From: Flammeovirgaceae bacterium UBA1842
GTDB taxonomy: Bacteria > Bacteroidota > Bacteroidia > Cytophagales > Cyclobacteriaceae
Assembly: GCA_002338655.1 (NCBI GenBank)
Contig: DDIU01000041.1
Coordinates: forward strand, 43,455 to 107,454
Length of the DNA stretch: 64,000 bases
Reading direction: 5' to 3'
Shown here: piece after piece, positions 33,239-42,333 of the stretch
Layout: every line of letters begins with the position of its first letter
Position numbering within the stretch: position 1 is the first letter of the stretch
The notes under the pieces: model-generated
What the model saw: the letters and a program-made list of their open reading frames with translations, nothing else
What the model was told of the DNA's origin: nothing
Databases searched by the model: none
Translations under genes and position numbers: made by a program

Positions 33239-33294
33239 GGATTGGTCAACTTCTGAATTAGATGGTGCAATTTATGTAATCCAAGTAAATGCAT

Positions 33295-33332
33295 AAAGCA
33301 CCGTATAGGACAAATGGCTAATACGGTGCTTT
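33295..33332 (-). terminator. Hairpin after the 33361-34137 lipoprotein gene
   Basis: AAAGCACCGTAT (33295-33306) and ATACGGTGCTTT (33321-33332) form a perfect 12-bp inverted repeat around a 14-nt loop. It is 29 bp past the stop codon of the lipoprotein gene at 33361-34137. The T run on the minus strand is short, so termination may be partial. Confidence 0.7.
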
Positions 33333-33360
33333 AGAATTATAATTGGTTATTTTGCCCCCG

Positions 33361-34137
33361 TTATTTACTATATACGGTGATTGTTGTTTTTGCAGAATTA
33401 TTATCAAAATCCTTAATAAGAATTTTTGAAAAATCTTGAGCAATATAGATACTTGAATAAGTATTGCTCCAATCTGTAATAAACTGATAGCAGGCTATGC
33501 CTGCAAGTGTTTCTTCGTTAGTCTGATTTTTAGAACCTAATCCACTAATTGTATAATCACCACCTGATAATCCACTACAGACATTAGAGCCTTCACTATA
33601 GGTATATTCATTTCCCCTTGTGAGTGTTACATAGTTATCCTTACTGCAATCTGCTAAAGCTGAGAATGTCGAAACATCACCAAAGAAAACATCCGAAATA
33701 ACAAAATTGATATTTTGAATGTTTTCAAAATCGGTTTTGAAACTTAGGTAAACCACAGCTGAACCTTGAAATCTGCCTTCTATGCCCGGATCAGCAGTTA
33801 ATTCATTGATATTTGGCCAATTATTGAAATTCCCACTTTCAGCATAAACTACTGCTGTGGAAGGGAAGGCATCGTTAGACCTAGCAACACCATCAGCACC
33901 TGTAGTTAGTGTTTTTAATGGGCTATCGCCATTAAAATAAGAATCCCTAGAACTATATACTTCCACTGTTGCTCCCTCTATAGGACTTGCACCGGTACTA
34001 GGGTCTGAATTTTCGCCATTCAATACAGTAAATGCAAATTTTTCTGGTGTACCTTCCCCGTCATCGCTGCTACATCCCGCTACAGCCATTAATGAAGTTA
34101 CAAGCGTAACTAAAAATAAATACTTGATAATTTTCAT
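33361..34137 (-). CDS. Hypothetical lipoprotein with N-terminal beta-sandwich-like domain
   Basis: The 258-residue protein starts MKIIKYLFLVTLVTSLMAVA, with lipobox VAGC followed by SSDDGEG, the acidic-tailed lipoprotein export pattern seen for surface lipoproteins in this phylum. Residues ~45-130 (IEGATVEVYSSRDSYFNGDS, then LKTLTTGADGVARSNDAFPS) look like a prealbumin-like or carboxypeptidase-regulatory-like repeat. The C-terminal half contains two cysteines in segments DCSKDNYVTLTRG and EGSNVCSG and reads like a small lipocalin-type barrel. I do not recognise an assigned family. Single gene. Confidence 0.7.
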   Translation of the reverse strand: MKIIKYLFLVTLVTSLMAVAGCSSDDGEGTPEKFAFTVLNGENSDPSTGASPIEGATVEVYSSRDSYFNGDSPLKTLTTGADGVARSNDAFPSTAVVYAESGNFNNWPNINELTADPGIEGRFQGSAVVYLSFKTDFENIQNINFVISDVFFGDVSTFSALADCSKDNYVTLTRGNEYTYSEGSNVCSGLSGGDYTISGLGSKNQTNEETLAGIACYQFITDWSNTYSSIYIAQDFSKILIKDFDNNSAKTTITVYSK

Positions 34138-34352
34138 GATATAATATTTTGATTGTAAAATGCATTATACGCATATTTTATTTTAAAACAATTATAAATT
34201 AATTGATTCATAGTGTCTGGTGTATGATATTCAAAACAATGCTTAGTTTACCACATTGATTGTATATATCATTTCCGATTTTCAATTAAGGAAACAGATC
34301 AAAATTGTCTATAGAGATAGGTTAATATTTCCGAATAGGCTCTACGAAACCC

Positions 34353-35126
34353 TTACTTCGTCACCATCAAAAACAAATCCAACGCCTCATCGGCTTTGTC
34401 TGACAGTAAATAGTCACTATGATGAATTTGATTGACTAAATCATCATTGCTCGATTTAAGTTTGTTCCTATTCATCCTGTTCAGGATGTCATAGGGAATT
34501 CTTAGCAATGGAGCAGGTAAGTTGTACTGTAGGTTCAGGATATCATATTTCATTATTTTCCTCACCGACTTCTTATTATTTTCATAATACTCCATTACCT
34601 TTTCATTGCCTGCTACCCCACGCATTTCTACCTGATCAAAATATTTTTTAGCTAAATCAGTAAGCTGATCGGCTGTATATTCCCTGATGTGCCATGGGTT
34701 TCGGGACAAGGTCATCTTAATGTTAGGCGTGGTGAGCAAGGCTTGGCCACCCGGCTTTAATACCCTTTTAATCTCCTGGAGAAAAAGTTTGTCGTTCTTG
34801 ATATGTTCAATCACCTGAAAGCTGATGATTACATCAAAACTATCGTCAGCCACCTTATTAAGTGGAGGGATATTATCATGAATAAACGTTACATCAGGAT
34901 ATTGGGTGCCCAATTTGTCGAGCACTGGTTTAATTTTATCAATAGCGGTGTAGCTGGCGCATTTATCTTTGAGCAATTCTATTCCTCGTCCTTCTCCGCA
35001 ACCAATTTCCAATAGATCGCCCTTTATATATTCTTCTGCCAAATAATAGGCCTTTAACAATCGTTGGTGAATAGGATTGTCTGAGGCTATTTTATCGGAG
35101 GCTATTTCTGTAGTATAAACGCTCAT
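34353..35126 (-). CDS. Class I SAM-dependent methyltransferase
   Basis: The 257-residue protein has the class I methyltransferase motifs: GDLLEIGCGEGRGIELL (motif I, SAM binding), YTAIDKIKPVLDKL (motif II acidic residue), DSFDVIISFQVIEHI (motif IV) and LKPGGQALLTTPN (post-motif). This layout matches the UbiE/Methyltransf_11 group acting on small molecules. The substrate is not evident. It is a stand-alone gene divergent from the GWxTD protein gene with ~105 bp between starts. Confidence 0.88.
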   Translation of the reverse strand: MSVYTTEIASDKIASDNPIHQRLLKAYYLAEEYIKGDLLEIGCGEGRGIELLKDKCASYTAIDKIKPVLDKLGTQYPDVTFIHDNIPPLNKVADDSFDVIISFQVIEHIKNDKLFLQEIKRVLKPGGQALLTTPNIKMTLSRNPWHIREYTADQLTDLAKKYFDQVEMRGVAGNEKVMEYYENNKKSVRKIMKYDILNLQYNLPAPLLRIPYDILNRMNRNKLKSSNDDLVNQIHHSDYLLSDKADEALDLFLMVTK

Positions 35127-35231
35127 TCATAGATATTTTTCGCAAAAGTAGGGCAATTTGTTATTAATTGCCCCACAGCATTTTTATTTTGCTTTATAAC
35201 AACGTAATTTATTCTTTTAGACATCTGTAAA

Positions 35232-36401
35232 TTGAAAAGAAATACAACCATAATATCCCTTCTACTGTTCCTATGCTTTTCGGGCTTGGCAACTGCGCAA
35301 GAGCTGAACAACTATAATCTCAATAAAGAGATCGTAGCTGAAAATTCATTGGTGACAGAAAAAGAGACATTGGTTTTATACACCAAGTTGAGTTTGAATT
35401 TGAAGAAGGCAGACATTCATGATTATTCCTTTTCTTTTTATTCCGTAAATAATTATTACAAAATACTGCCCCCACTTGAGAGAAAAATAGCCGTAGACAG
35501 TACCTATATTAATAGTCAGGGAAATACACACTACTTTAAGTTTACCATTAAGCCCACCACCCCAAAAGCACTACTTATGATTGCCGTAAAGAGTGAATTG
35601 ACAGGTAAAGTATTTTTATATGACCTGCCGCTATTTATCACCAAACCCTTTAACGTATTTAATAGCAACGGTGTACCCGTTACAAGTAATTGGGCAAACC
35701 CAGGCACCTACACATTAAGTAAATCACCGGTTACGGTATTTTATTACAGCCACACATTTCCTCCTGGTTTGCCGCCTATGGTTACCCGTCCAGAGTTAGA
35801 GGATAAGGAGATTTTGGTAGAATCTACTTACAAAGTGTATGAAGAGTTAGCAATGGAAGATCAGGGCTTGTATTTGATGCAAATAGACACAAGTAGCACC
35901 AATGCGCTTCCAATACGGGTTGAGGATAAATATTTTCCGAAATTCACCACCGTACAACAGTTAGTAGAGCCTTTGATTTATATCACCAGTAAAGAAGAAC
36001 AAGAACAGCTACAGAAAATCAATGGTGACAAACGACTATTTGATAAATTTTGGCTCGACATGACCAATTCTGCAGAAAGGGCGAAAAGTATTATTCGCAC
36101 TTTTTATGATCGTACTGAAGTGGCCAATCGATTGTTTACCACCTTTAAAGAAGGCTGGAAGACGGACATGGGTATGATCTATATAGTAATGGGGCCACCT
36201 GATGAAATAGAAAGATCGAATAAAGAAGAAACATGGGTATATTTGGCGGACAGGGATTTGCCGAAGCGGAAATACACCTTTATAAGGTCCAATTCCATTT
36301 TTTCGCCTGCGCATTATGTGCTTATTCGAGAAAAGAAGCATGCAGCTTCCTGGTTTGAAGCGATAGATTTATTGAGAAAAGGGATTATCAATCAAAAATA
36401 A
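35232..36401 (+). CDS. GWxTD domain-containing secreted protein
   Basis: The 389-residue protein appears to start at a TTG at 35232 (MKRNTTIISLLLFLCFSGLA followed by TAQ, a signal peptide); no ATG lies near. The central region is beta-rich, and the C-terminal ~90 residues contain the family hallmark GWKTDMGMIYIVMGPPDEIE, then EETWVYLADRDLPKRKYTFI. GWxTD proteins are typical of Bacteroidota and some other phyla and are probably periplasmic; function is unknown. It is followed 20 bp later by rlmB, suggesting co-transcription. Confidence 0.88.
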   Translation: MKRNTTIISLLLFLCFSGLATAQELNNYNLNKEIVAENSLVTEKETLVLYTKLSLNLKKADIHDYSFSFYSVNNYYKILPPLERKIAVDSTYINSQGNTHYFKFTIKPTTPKALLMIAVKSELTGKVFLYDLPLFITKPFNVFNSNGVPVTSNWANPGTYTLSKSPVTVFYYSHTFPPGLPPMVTRPELEDKEILVESTYKVYEELAMEDQGLYLMQIDTSSTNALPIRVEDKYFPKFTTVQQLVEPLIYITSKEEQEQLQKINGDKRLFDKFWLDMTNSAERAKSIIRTFYDRTEVANRLFTTFKEGWKTDMGMIYIVMGPPDEIERSNKEETWVYLADRDLPKRKYTFIRSNSIFSPAHYVLIREKKHAASWFEAIDLLRKGIINQK

Positions 36402-36421
36402 ACCCTGAAACAAATTAACTA

Positions 36422-37168
36422 ATGATTAAGGAACGTAACGATGATCTTGTTTTTGGTACAAGAGCCATAATTGAAACCATAGAAGCAGGAAAAGAAATTG
36501 ACAAGCTTCTTATTCAAAAAAACCTCTCCAATGATTTAATTCGTGAGCTAATAAAAATAGCCCGTGATCATAACATCCCTTTTTCAGCTGTCCCTGCCGA
36601 AAAATTAAACCGGGTGACCAGAAAAAATCACCAAGGTGCTATAGCCTTCATTTCTGCCATCCAATACGCCTCACTTGACAATGTGATCAGTGAGACTTAT
36701 CAAAAAGGACAGGAGCCATTGATATTAATTTTGGATAGGGTAACCGATGTGCGGAATTTTGGAGCGATTGCCCGAACCGCAGAATGTGCGGGCGTAAATG
36801 CCATTGTACTTCCAGGCCGTGGTAGTGCGGCCATCAATGCCGATGCCATGAAAACCTCGGCAGGTGCCCTAAATTACATTCCCGTTTGCAGAGTGGATAA
36901 TTTAAAAACCACCCTTCAATATCTTATGGAAAGCGGAATAGCTTTAATCGCCTGTACAGAAAAAACGGATCAAACCATCTATGAGCTTAACTTCAAGCGG
37001 CCAGTAGCATTGCTCCTAGGTTCTGAAGAAGACGGTATTTCTCCTGAATACCTAAAAATGGTAGAAGAAAGAGGCAAAATTCCCATGTCAGGCAATATTG
37101 GTTCTCTAAATGTATCCGTATCTGCGGGTGTGGCGCTTTATGAGGTTATTCGGCAGCGAGGGTTCTAA
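36422..37168 (+). CDS. rlmB: 23S rRNA (guanosine-2'-O)-methyltransferase RlmB
   Basis: The SPOUT enzyme 2'-O-methylates G2251 of the 23S rRNA P loop. The 248-residue protein has the N-terminal substrate-binding domain (DLVFGTRAIIETIEAGKEID, HQGAIAFISA) and the knotted SAM domain: LILDRVTDVRNFGAIARTAE, ALLLGSEEDGISPE and the knot NIGSLNVSVSAGVALYEVIR. It may be second in an operon with the GWxTD gene. Confidence 0.95.
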   Translation: MIKERNDDLVFGTRAIIETIEAGKEIDKLLIQKNLSNDLIRELIKIARDHNIPFSAVPAEKLNRVTRKNHQGAIAFISAIQYASLDNVISETYQKGQEPLILILDRVTDVRNFGAIARTAECAGVNAIVLPGRGSAAINADAMKTSAGALNYIPVCRVDNLKTTLQYLMESGIALIACTEKTDQTIYELNFKRPVALLLGSEEDGISPEYLKMVEERGKIPMSGNIGSLNVSVSAGVALYEVIRQRGF

Positions 37169-37171
37169 CAA

Positions 37172-37360
37172 TCATAGCTTTTCTTCGTTTTCCGTTTCTA
37201 AGTCCTCCTCATTTGACTCTACCAATTCTATAGTTGGCTCGTTTGAGTCATTTCGTTTGAATGATGGCATAATTGCCGCATTGAATCCTATTCCTATTGA
37301 TGCCAAAGTAATTAGGAGAACAAAGCCTACTAACTTAAATGCTTTTTTAATGAATTTCAT
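37172..37360 (-). CDS. Small membrane protein with acidic tail
   Basis: The 62-residue product begins MKFIKKAFKLVGFVLLITLA with one hydrophobic segment up to about residue 32, then a Ser/Asp/Glu-rich tail (EPTIELVESNEEDLETENEE). A basic N-terminus and acidic C-terminus suggest a single-pass protein with the tail outside. The stop codon lies 3 bp from the rlmB stop on the opposite strand. No family is recognised; the consistent composition and good ATG make it a likely gene. Confidence 0.55.
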   Translation of the reverse strand: MKFIKKAFKLVGFVLLITLASIGIGFNAAIMPSFKRNDSNEPTIELVESNEEDLETENEEKL

Positions 37361-37463
37361 TTACAGAATTGATATGTCAACTGACATAGTCAGTGACGAG
37401 TGATGTTCAAAAAATTAATTTAATAGTAATGGAGTGACGAAGGGATGGCTTCTACTCCTGCAA

Positions 37464-37859
37464 TTAAGATTTGAACTCATCGTCAGAATTCTGAGGAATT
37501 CTTGTCAATTGTGTAAAATGAGAAATTGAATTAAAAATAAATGAGTTAAGCTTTTTAGATATGGAATGATGCTTAACAGAGATAAGTATAGTGTAATTCT
37601 TTAAATAAGTGCTATTAAATATAAAGGATGGGGAGAGATTTTTCGAGGTGATAACAAGCGGTGAGGGATATGCTTTAGAAATACTTACACTACCTTCATC
37701 AAATTTGTTCTGCTGATCTAATATTAACTCTACTTGGGAAGGTATAACCCGAATAGTTGAAATTATATGCCCAGAAGTATTGAAAAGACCAAAAATGAGG
37801 ATTACTAATGCCAGTAGAGTTGCAGAAAAATATTCGCAATATGTCTTTTGGTTACTCAT
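37464..37859 (-). CDS. Hypothetical protein with N-terminal membrane segment
   Basis: The 131-residue product has a hydrophobic stretch at about residues 12-38 (SATLLALVILIFGLFNTSGH) and a mixed beta-type remainder (VIPSQVELILDQQNKFDEGS; YTILISVKHHSISKKLNSFI). I do not recognise it. It precedes nothing obvious and lies 48 bp downstream of the manC gene on the same strand, so it may be the last gene of a manC-led transcript. Confidence 0.5.
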   Translation of the reverse strand: MSNQKTYCEYFSATLLALVILIFGLFNTSGHIISTIRVIPSQVELILDQQNKFDEGSVSISKAYPSPLVITSKNLSPSFIFNSTYLKNYTILISVKHHSISKKLNSFIFNSISHFTQLTRIPQNSDDEFKS

Positions 37860-37907
37860 TTTATTTCAAAATCAAATATATCTATTATTGGTTATCCATA
37901 AAAATAA

Positions 37908-39002
37908 TCATAAAAACTCCTTGCCTTTGCTTTCTTTAACATCTGCCACAAAGTCACGGAACTTCTGCTCATTGTTCTTTTTACAGATGAGCAGCACATT
38001 ATCACATTCTGCCACTAGATAATCAGTAAGTCCTTGTACGATGATAAGCTTGTCTTTAGGCCCTTGAACAAGTGTGTTTTTAGTATCGTATAGTAAGGCG
38101 TTAGCTTGAACCGCATTTTCGTAAATATCTTTGTCAGAGATTTCATGCAAAGCACTCCATGATCCGAGGTCTGACCAGCCAAAATCACCAAGTACCACAT
38201 ACACTTGTGATGAATGCTCCATAATTCCATAATCAATGGATATGTTGTTGCTCTGTGCATAGGCCGTCTGTATCGCATCTGCTTCGTTCTTTGTGTTCAA
38301 AGCTGGGGTGGCCTCCTCAAAAAGATCAGCCATTTCAGGCAAAGATTCTGCCATTGCACTCTTAATCGCATTCACTCCCCAAACGAAAATGCCTGAGTTC
38401 CACACAAAATCACCGCTTTCAATAAATTTTTCTGCCAGAGCCTTCTCTGGTTTCTCAGTAAAAGTCTTTACTTTTTTTACTGCACCTTTACCTTCTTTTA
38501 CTGCACCTTTACCTTCTAAAAACTGGATATATCCATAGCCAGTTTCTGGGCTGTGAGGGGTTAAACCAATAGTAATTAATTTTATATGATCTTCAGCAGC
38601 TGCCACAGCAGTTTTCCAAGTAGTTTTAAAAGCTGCATCATCAGTAATCAGATGATCGGACGGTGCAACTGTAACGACCGCCTTTTCATTTATTTTGGCA
38701 ATTTTATAGCAAGCAAAAGCAATGCATGGTGCTGTATTTCTTCGTAGCGGCTCTAGCAATATTTGATTCTTTTTTAGCTGTGGAAGCTGCGCTTCTACCA
38801 AAGCCTCATAATCCAGATGGGTTATAATATATATATTATCTTTAGGCACAAGTTTGGCAAAACGATCAAATGTCATTTGCAAAAGCGAATGGCCTGTCTT
38901 AAAAATATCCAAAAATTGTTTAGGTTTTGAAGTTCTGCTATATGGCCAAAATCTACTCCCAATTCCTCCGGCCATAATGACCACGTAGTTGTTATTCTTC
39001 AT
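37908..39002 (-). CDS. manC: Mannose-1-phosphate guanylyltransferase
   Basis: The enzyme makes GDP-mannose from GTP and mannose-1-phosphate for glycan synthesis. The 364-residue protein begins MKNNNYVVIMAGGIGSRFWP (nucleotide loop) followed by YSRTSKPKQFLD, with VTVAPSDHLI, TGYGYIQF, TEKPEKALAE, FVWNSGIFVW and DFGWSDLGSW. The short C-terminal beta-helix lacks the isomerase domain of bifunctional enzymes. Residues 163-176 contain EGKGAVK twice in tandem, from a perfect 21-bp DNA duplication, just before the conserved FTEKP motif. It lies 21 bp after the isomerase gene on the same strand, probably an operon for polysaccharide precursors. Confidence 0.95.
   Translation of the reverse strand: MKNNNYVVIMAGGIGSRFWPYSRTSKPKQFLDIFKTGHSLLQMTFDRFAKLVPKDNIYIITHLDYEALVEAQLPQLKKNQILLEPLRRNTAPCIAFACYKIAKINEKAVVTVAPSDHLITDDAAFKTTWKTAVAAAEDHIKLITIGLTPHSPETGYGYIQFLEGKGAVKEGKGAVKKVKTFTEKPEKALAEKFIESGDFVWNSGIFVWGVNAIKSAMAESLPEMADLFEEATPALNTKNEADAIQTAYAQSNNISIDYGIMEHSSQVYVVLGDFGWSDLGSWSALHEISDKDIYENAVQANALLYDTKNTLVQGPKDKLIIVQGLTDYLVAECDNVLLICKKNNEQKFRDFVADVKESKGKEFL
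38475..38516 (-). repeat. Perfect 21-bp tandem duplication inside manC
   Basis: The plus strand reads TTTTACTGCACCTTTACCTT plus C at 38475-38495 and again, without a mismatch, at 38496-38516. The duplication is in frame and adds seven residues to the enzyme. Absence of divergence indicates a recent slippage event. Confidence 0.95.
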
Positions 39003-39023
39003 TCAAATTATTTTTTTGTAGGA

Positions 39024-39992
39024 TCAAATAATGCCCTCTTTAAGAAGGTCATGCAAGTGAACAAAGCCTACTACTTTGTTATTATCCAGTACAATGACCT
39101 GACTAATACTGTTCTGTTGCATTACATTCAATGCATGTACGGCAAAGTCGCCTTTGTTAACATTTTTTGGCTCCTTACTCATTATTTCCTTGGCGGTAAC
39201 CACCTCTAAATTTACACCTTTTTCAAGAGCCCTCCTTAAGTCACCATCAGTAACTATACCTATTAAATTTTCTTTATTGTCAATGACTGCTGCTGCTCCA
39301 AGGCGTTTAGAAGAGATTTCCAATATTACCTCTTTAAATAGCGTTGTTTCTTTAACAATCGGCACATCATTGTCAAGGTAAATGTCATCCACTTTTAGGT
39401 ACAATTGTTTGCCTAAAGCACCACCCGGATGATATCTGGCAAAATCCTCACTTGTAAAATTACGCAACTCCATTAAACAAACCGCTAAAGCATCACCCAT
39501 TGCCATATGGGCAGTGGTACTGGTAGTGGGTGCCAAACTGATAGGACAGGCTTCGTCACTAATAGTGGCATTAAGTACGTGGTCGGAATGATGAGCAAGA
39601 TATGAATCCATATTACTTACCAAGCCAACCAGAAGGGAACCCGTTCTTTTTATCAAAGGCACTAAAACTTTGATCTCTGGGGTATTGCCACTTTTAGATA
39701 TGCAGATTACAATATCATTCTTTTGAATCATGCCCAGATCACCATGAATGGCATCTGCTGCGTGCATGAACAAGGAAGGCGTGCCTGTTGAGTTCAATGT
39801 AGCTACAATTTTATTTGCTACAATTGCACTTTTTCCTATTCCCGTGATAACTACCCTGCCTTCGGACTTAAAAATATCCTGAACGCAAGCTTCGAATTTT
39901 TCATCAATAGACTTTGATAGACTATTGAGTGCCTCAGCCTCATTTATGAGAACTTTTTTGGCGGTTGTCTGAATATTTTTTACTATCTTCAA
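39024..39992 (-). CDS. Arabinose-5-phosphate isomerase (KpsF/GutQ family)
   Basis: The enzyme converts ribulose-5-phosphate to arabinose-5-phosphate, the Kdo precursor of lipopolysaccharide. From a TTG at 39992 (MKIVKNIQTTAKKVLINEAE) it has 322 residues; a longer TTG frame to 40025 would add a Pro-rich start. The SIS domain (RVVITGIGKSAIVANKIVAT; CISKSGNTPEIKVL; YHPGGALGKQL) is followed by two CBS domains (about 210-320: KRLGAAAVIDNKENLIGIVT with DGDLRR, and ISQVIVLDNNKVVGFVHLHD). No ATG is available in the correct region. It precedes manC by 21 bp and diverges from recQ. Confidence 0.92.
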   Translation of the reverse strand: MKIVKNIQTTAKKVLINEAEALNSLSKSIDEKFEACVQDIFKSEGRVVITGIGKSAIVANKIVATLNSTGTPSLFMHAADAIHGDLGMIQKNDIVICISKSGNTPEIKVLVPLIKRTGSLLVGLVSNMDSYLAHHSDHVLNATISDEACPISLAPTTSTTAHMAMGDALAVCLMELRNFTSEDFARYHPGGALGKQLYLKVDDIYLDNDVPIVKETTLFKEVILEISSKRLGAAAVIDNKENLIGIVTDGDLRRALEKGVNLEVVTAKEIMSKEPKNVNKGDFAVHALNVMQQNSISQVIVLDNNKVVGFVHLHDLLKEGII

Positions 39993-40067
39993 TGTCCTGG
40001 CAGATTGGTTTGGAGGCGGAGGCAAATATAATAAAACATAGCGAATTGTACTTGAGCAATTATTAAG

Positions 40068-42254
40068 ATGCTAGCGACAGAAACAGATATATTAAGAGGT
40101 AAACTAAAGGAAGTTTTTGGCTTTAGCCAATTTAGGGGAAATCAGGAAGTGATTATCCGAAACATCCTTAATGGCAATAACACGTTTGTTATTATGCCAA
40201 CCGGTGCAGGTAAATCATTATGCTATCAACTGCCCTCGCTGGTAGCTGATGGTCTCGCAGTGGTGATATCACCATTGATCGCACTGATGAAGAATCAGGT
40301 AGACCAAATGAATGCCTTTGGTGTCAATGCACAATTTTTAAACTCTACATTAACAAAGACAGAAATCAAGCGGGTGAAGAAGGCTTGTTTAAATGGAGAA
40401 ATCCAATTGCTTTATGTAGCACCTGAATCATTGACCAAGCCCGAAAACATTGAATTTCTACAAAATGTCAATATCGCATTTGTGGCCGTAGATGAGGCAC
40501 ATTGTATTTCGGAGTGGGGGCACGACTTCCGGCCAGAATACCGTAGGATAAAAGAGATTATTGCTCAAATAGGTGACCTGTCCATTATTGCCCTTACGGC
40601 AACAGCCACCCCAAAAGTTCAACTGGACATTCAGAAGAACTTGAATATGGAAAATGCCCATATTTTCAAATCTTCATTTAATAGGACTAACCTCTATTAT
40701 GAAGTAAGGCAAAAGAAACATGCTAAGCAGCAGTTGATCGGTTTCTTAAAAGGACACAAAGGGAAAAGTGGCATTATTTATTGTTTAAGCCGGAAGAAGG
40801 TAGAGGAGATTGCAGAAATGCTAAATGTAAATGGGTTTAATGCAGTGCCCTATCATGCTGGTTTAGACGCTCACATAAGAGAAAAGAACCAAGACGATTT
40901 CCTCAATGAGGATATTGATATAGTAGTAGCTACCATTGCCTTTGGAATGGGAATTGATAAACCCGATGTTCGTTTTGTTGTACATTACGATGTGCCAAAA
41001 TCATTGGAGGGCTATTATCAGGAAACCGGTAGGGCAGGTCGTGATGGTTTGGAAGGACATTGCCTTATGTTCTATAGTCATTCCGATATCAATAAATTAG
41101 AAAAATTCAATAAAGACAAGCCAGTACAAGAAAAGGAAAACTCCCGTGTACTACTACAGGAGATGTCTTTTTACGCGGAATCACCGGTATGTAGAAGGAA
41201 ACAACTATTACATTATTTCGGGGAGGAGTTTACCGTTGAAAATTGTGGGGCATGTGATAATTGTGTTTATCCTAAAGATCGATTTGAGGGTCAAAAATAT
41301 GTTAAAATGGCCATAGAGGCTGCAAGTCTGACCGGAGAAAGATTTGGGCTAAACCATTTGGTAGATGTGATAAGAGGGGTAGCCAACCAATACACCGAAT
41401 CTTATGGGCACAATAAATTATCAATTTTTGGAACAGGAGACGATGAAGATAAGGATTTTTGGAAATCGGTAATCCGTCAAACCCTAATGAACGAGTATCT
41501 TGAGAAGGATATAGATAATATTGGGGTGTTGAAGGTGAGTAAAAAAGGAAAGAAATTCCTTAAAAACCCCGAATCCATTATGCTGGCTAAAGACCATGAG
41601 TATACACTTGGGGAAGAGGAGGAAGAATCAACAGAAAGAGTGCCCGTAAATGTGAAATCCCATGATGAGGAGCTATTTATTCTGCTAAAAGCCTTACGTA
41701 AAAAAATGGCCGATAAAATGGACTTGCCTCCATTTGTAATCTTTCAGGATCCATCACTTGAAGAAATGGCCACTACCTATCCAACCACAGAAGATGAAAT
41801 GACCCAAATTAATGGTGTGGGCCTTGGTAAGGTAAAGAAATTCGGAAAGGACTTTATTGAACTCATTAAAAAATATGTTGACGAAAATGAGATAGTTACT
41901 GCCTCCAATGTAGTGGTTAAATCTTCTGTAAATAAATCAAAGCTTAAAATATTTATCATCCAGCAAATTGATAGGAAAATTGACTTGGATGAAATAGCAG
42001 AGTCTAAAGGAATCACCTTTGATGCATTGCTGGAAGAAATTGAACATATATGTTACTCAGGTACTAGATTGAACCTCGACTACTACACAGATGAATTAAT
42101 GGATGCCGATAAGGAGGACGAAATTTTTCAATATTTCCTAAATGCTGAAACTGATAGTATTCAGGCTGCTTTAAATGATCCAAACAATGAGGATTATTCT
42201 GAAGAGGAGTTGAGGCTTATGCGTATTAAGTTTATGTCGGAGTACGCCAACTAG
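40068..42254 (+). CDS. recQ: ATP-dependent DNA helicase RecQ
   Basis: The 3'-5' helicase acts in recombination and fork repair. The 728-residue protein has motif 0/I (FRGNQEVIIRNILNGN; MPTGAGKSLCYQLP), motif II DEAHCISEWGHDFRPEY, ALTATATP, IVVATIAFGMGIDKPDV and ETGRAGRDGLEG. The RQC zinc site is formed by Cys in PVCRRKQLLHYFG and NCGACDNC. The winged helix and HRDC domain (LRKKMADKMDLPPFVIFQD) follow, then an extra C-terminal helical region (about 640-728, IDLDEIAESKGITFDALLEE) of the HTH_40 type common in Bacteroidota RecQ. It is a single gene. Confidence 0.96.
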   Translation: MLATETDILRGKLKEVFGFSQFRGNQEVIIRNILNGNNTFVIMPTGAGKSLCYQLPSLVADGLAVVISPLIALMKNQVDQMNAFGVNAQFLNSTLTKTEIKRVKKACLNGEIQLLYVAPESLTKPENIEFLQNVNIAFVAVDEAHCISEWGHDFRPEYRRIKEIIAQIGDLSIIALTATATPKVQLDIQKNLNMENAHIFKSSFNRTNLYYEVRQKKHAKQQLIGFLKGHKGKSGIIYCLSRKKVEEIAEMLNVNGFNAVPYHAGLDAHIREKNQDDFLNEDIDIVVATIAFGMGIDKPDVRFVVHYDVPKSLEGYYQETGRAGRDGLEGHCLMFYSHSDINKLEKFNKDKPVQEKENSRVLLQEMSFYAESPVCRRKQLLHYFGEEFTVENCGACDNCVYPKDRFEGQKYVKMAIEAASLTGERFGLNHLVDVIRGVANQYTESYGHNKLSIFGTGDDEDKDFWKSVIRQTLMNEYLEKDIDNIGVLKVSKKGKKFLKNPESIMLAKDHEYTLGEEEEESTERVPVNVKSHDEELFILLKALRKKMADKMDLPPFVIFQDPSLEEMATTYPTTEDEMTQINGVGLGKVKKFGKDFIELIKKYVDENEIVTASNVVVKSSVNKSKLKIFIIQQIDRKIDLDEIAESKGITFDALLEEIEHICYSGTRLNLDYYTDELMDADKEDEIFQYFLNAETDSIQAALNDPNNEDYSEEELRLMRIKFMSEYAN

Positions 42255-42299
42255 ATTTTACATTTTATTTTTATACCCGTTAAGTTTAAGCCATTTGTC

Positions 42300-42307
42300 T
42301 AACTTTG
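42300..42307 (+). promoter_or_regulatory. -7 element of the purD promoter
   Basis: TAACTTTG fits TAnnTTTG and lies 26 bp upstream of the purD ATG. A second TTTG follows downstream and the -33 box is weak. Confidence 0.55.
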
Positions 42308-42333
42308 TGACTTTGTATTAAACACATTCTAAC

